In this document: positions 62,280 through 64,000 of the stretch, piece after piece
Layout: each line of letters opens with the position of its first letter
Numbering within the stretch: position 1 is the stretch's first letter
Assembly: GCA_000149225.2 (NCBI GenBank)
Contig: CM000693.1
Location: 930,001 to 994,000 of the forward strand
Length of the DNA: 64,000 nucleotides
Reading direction: 5' to 3'
Source: Lachancea kluyveri NRRL Y-12651
Lineage: Eukaryota > Ascomycota > Saccharomycetes > Saccharomycetales > Saccharomycetaceae
Program-made: the position numbers and the translations under genes
Notes under the pieces: model-generated
What the model was told of the DNA's origin: nothing
Database searches by the model: none
What the model saw: only the letters and a program-made list of their open reading frames with translations

Positions 62280-62284
62280 ATTAT

Positions 62285-62678
62285 GCCGTTGATCATTGCT
62301 CTAAAGTTGAACAACAGTGTCATGGAATAAGCAAACTATTACTACATGACTGTTTGTGCGAGTCTCATGGGAAGCGGATTAGGACGAATAATATCAATCG
62401 ATCAAGAATAGTAGTGTACTCATGGCCTGGTAGGCCAGTTGGAGGTAACCAAGATCAAAAAATTAGCTAGCTGACAGCTGGAGGCCAGGTTGACCTAAAA
62501 ATGTACATAGATAGCGAGCTTGGAAGTCTATCGAGGAGAAATCTTGATCATAGATAGAATGAATTATCATAAGAAAATGGTAATGAGATCGTAGTTTAAG
62601 CAATACAGATCTAAGGCACAAGATTTTTCATATCTCGTAATTATGGATTTCACATTAGCTTCAAAAAAGTTTTAGTAT
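62285..62678. other. tRNA-Met 5' flank
   Basis: About 390 bases between the LTR and the tRNA. It may hold older, eroded element sequence, as such flanks often do, but I cannot match any part to a known LTR. No gene seen. Confidence 0.4.
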
Positions 62679-62751
62679 GCTTCAGTAGCTCAGTCGGAAG
62701 AGCGTCAGTCTCATAATCTGAAGGTCGAGAGTTCGAACCTCCCCTGGAGCA
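62679..62751 (+). tRNA. Elongator tRNA-Met (anticodon CAU)
   Basis: 73-base intron-free tRNA starting GCTTCAG and ending CTGGAGCA. The A-box is TAGCTCAGTCGG, the anticodon CAT is at 62712-62714, the B-box is GGTTCGAACC-like (AGTTCGAACCT), and a T run follows. It matches S. cerevisiae elongator tRNA-Met almost base for base; the initiator form has a different acceptor and T-arm. Confidence 0.95.
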
Positions 62752-62944
62752 ATTTTTTGCAATCTTCTATATTTTGGTGTACTTCGTACACATGATGATT
62801 ACTCTTTTTTTGTATTGATTCATGTTCCTTTCCTTTCTTTCTCGATATCAAGAAAAGTGGTGGTTGAGAGCTCGGGGAAAGTAACCGACTATAGTTCTTG
62901 CAGCTCTGATTGGCTTTTTTTTCCCTCTAATATAATACAGTCCC

Positions 62945-64000
62945 ATGGCTATTGATACATTGGAGTATAATCCGCTGGAAGATTTAACCTGCATTCTCTC
63001 TACACCAGAATCTCTGACCCAAATAGATGAGCTAATCCAAGCTACTAGTGCGTATAAACTACAGCTTCAAACTCATATATTGGAGCAACAAGAAAACAGT
63101 GGTGGGAATGCCAATACCTTACCGGATGTTTCTGACTTTGATAGTGTATTTGATGAGATTAAAGAAATTAGGTCTATATCACAATCAACAGAATTTACCA
63201 TCTCTCAGCTAACTAAAGACATCTCTCACCTTGATGATGGCAAACGCAACTTGACACAAGCGATGACATGTTTTGAAAATTTGAAATTGCTGAGTGATTC
63301 GTATGTGCAGTGCAGGCAGTATCTTGAGCATAATCGTTTCAAGGAAATGTGTTCTCCATACAAGGTTATGTGTTCTTTGAGTGAAACTTTCAGAGATTAT
63401 AAATCAGTTGACGAAATCAACAAGCTTTTATCGCTAATCTCTCGACTGCAGGCTGATACGTTAAGTAGGACAAAGCAGTGCTACCATCAAATATTCAGCT
63501 CCAGGGAAACATCTTCAATTGATGATGATGTACTAAGAGAGGGAGCGTGTGAACTACTAGACACCAGCAGCAATTCCAGGTTGGAGATTATTGACTGGTG
63601 CTTGGACAAATTACTTTATGAAATGGGAGAGATTTTCCAAATTGACGACGAGGCAGGTTCTTTAGAAAATCTACCACGCCGTTACATTTTTTTTAAGAAG
63701 GTTCTGAACAACTTCAACAGTAACTTTGCAAACTACTTTCCTTCCTCCTGGGATATGTCCATGAAACTTACCTCGCGTTTTTTTTCCATGACCAGAAGGG
63801 ATCTACAAATACTGCTTCGAAGAGAATTACAAAATAATCCATCGATTGATCTATTCATGGACTCCTTACAAAATACTCTCGATTTTGAAAAATACATCAA
63901 TGTCAAGTTTGCCAATAGATTCAAAACTGATCAGGAAGATTCAAAGCATAAAATTTCAGCTTGCTTTGAGCCTTACTTAACACTATGGATATCTCACCAA
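62945..64000 (+). CDS. VPS53: GARP complex subunit Vps53, 5' part
   Basis: 352 codons run open to the window edge (S. cerevisiae Vps53 822), so the 3' half is outside. Vps53 is a core subunit of the GARP tether that receives endosome-derived vesicles at the trans-Golgi with Vps51, Vps52 and Vps54. The start MAIDTLEYNPLEDLTCIL matches the family, followed by an N-terminal coiled coil. Conserved blocks are REGACELLD, IIDWCLDKLLYEM, DDEAGSLENL and NPSIDLFMDSLQ. It follows tRNA-Met with a spacing of about 190 bases. Confidence 0.95.
   Translation, partial: MAIDTLEYNPLEDLTCILSTPESLTQIDELIQATSAYKLQLQTHILEQQENSGGNANTLPDVSDFDSVFDEIKEIRSISQSTEFTISQLTKDISHLDDGKRNLTQAMTCFENLKLLSDSYVQCRQYLEHNRFKEMCSPYKVMCSLSETFRDYKSVDEINKLLSLISRLQADTLSRTKQCYHQIFSSRETSSIDDDVLREGACELLDTSSNSRLEIIDWCLDKLLYEMGEIFQIDDEAGSLENLPRRYIFFKKVLNNFNSNFANYFPSSWDMSMKLTSRFFSMTRRDLQILLRRELQNNPSIDLFMDSLQNTLDFEKYINVKFANRFKTDQEDSKHKISACFEPYLTLWISHQ

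Overview
The window is nuclear DNA from a budding yeast of the family Saccharomycetaceae. The proteins are close to, but clearly distinct from, those of Saccharomyces cerevisiae as I remember them (homoserine kinase differs at roughly one residue in seven). Genes are dense and mostly intron-free, and the few introns carry GTATGT and TACTAAC-type signals. Pol II promoters carry familiar yeast boxes (Rpn4 PACE, Gcn4, Rap1, PAC/RRPE, Cbf1). I cannot name the species. Gene order is mixed evidence on whether the lineage branched before or after the whole-genome duplication.

Left part (1-23.8 kb) matches the S. cerevisiae chromosome VIII interval YHR030-YHR021: the 3' end of SLT2, a decayed YHI9, DAP2, RPN1, VMA16, THR1, MAS2, MYO1, an F-box gene not found at this spot in S. 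cerevisiae, a Ras-like GTPase gene (YHR022C type) and intron-containing RPS27. From RPS27 rightwards (23-57.5 kb) the order follows S. cerevisiae chromosome XI (RSM22, SRP102, GPM1, NNR2, MCR1, DBR1, SDH1, AVT3, RPT1, RPC25, LTV1, MRP8), interleaved with chromosome X genes (NUP192, NSP1, MHP1, GYP6). A small DPM2-like gene and a tRNA-Arg(UCU) lie between SRP102 and NUP192. The right end (57.7-64 kb) holds further chromosome X genes, NOP9, CCT8 and the 5' part of VPS53, with a solo Ty1/delta-type LTR and a tRNA-Met(CAU) between CCT8 and VPS53.

The genes are housekeeping: cell-wall MAP kinase, proteasome base (RPN1, RPT1), V-ATPase, mitochondrial protein import and respiration (MAS2, MCR1, SDH1, RSM22), cytokinesis (MYO1), nuclear pore (NUP192, NSP1), glycolysis (GPM1), ribosome biogenesis and Pol III (LTV1, NOP9, RPC25), and vesicle traffic (SRP102, GYP6, VPS53). 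They are not operons. Shared promoter boxes tie some together: Rpn4 sites at RPN1, RPT1 and, less expectedly, CCT8; PAC plus RRPE pairs at RPC25, LTV1, NOP9 and RSM22.

I found no gene cluster that looks like an undescribed system. The points most worth a second look are introns in RPT1 and SRP102, the YHI9 relic, the F-box gene, the intact solo LTR with matching target duplication, the minisatellite inside NSP1, the GC-rich SDH1-AVT3 intergenic region, and the gene-order join at RPS27.
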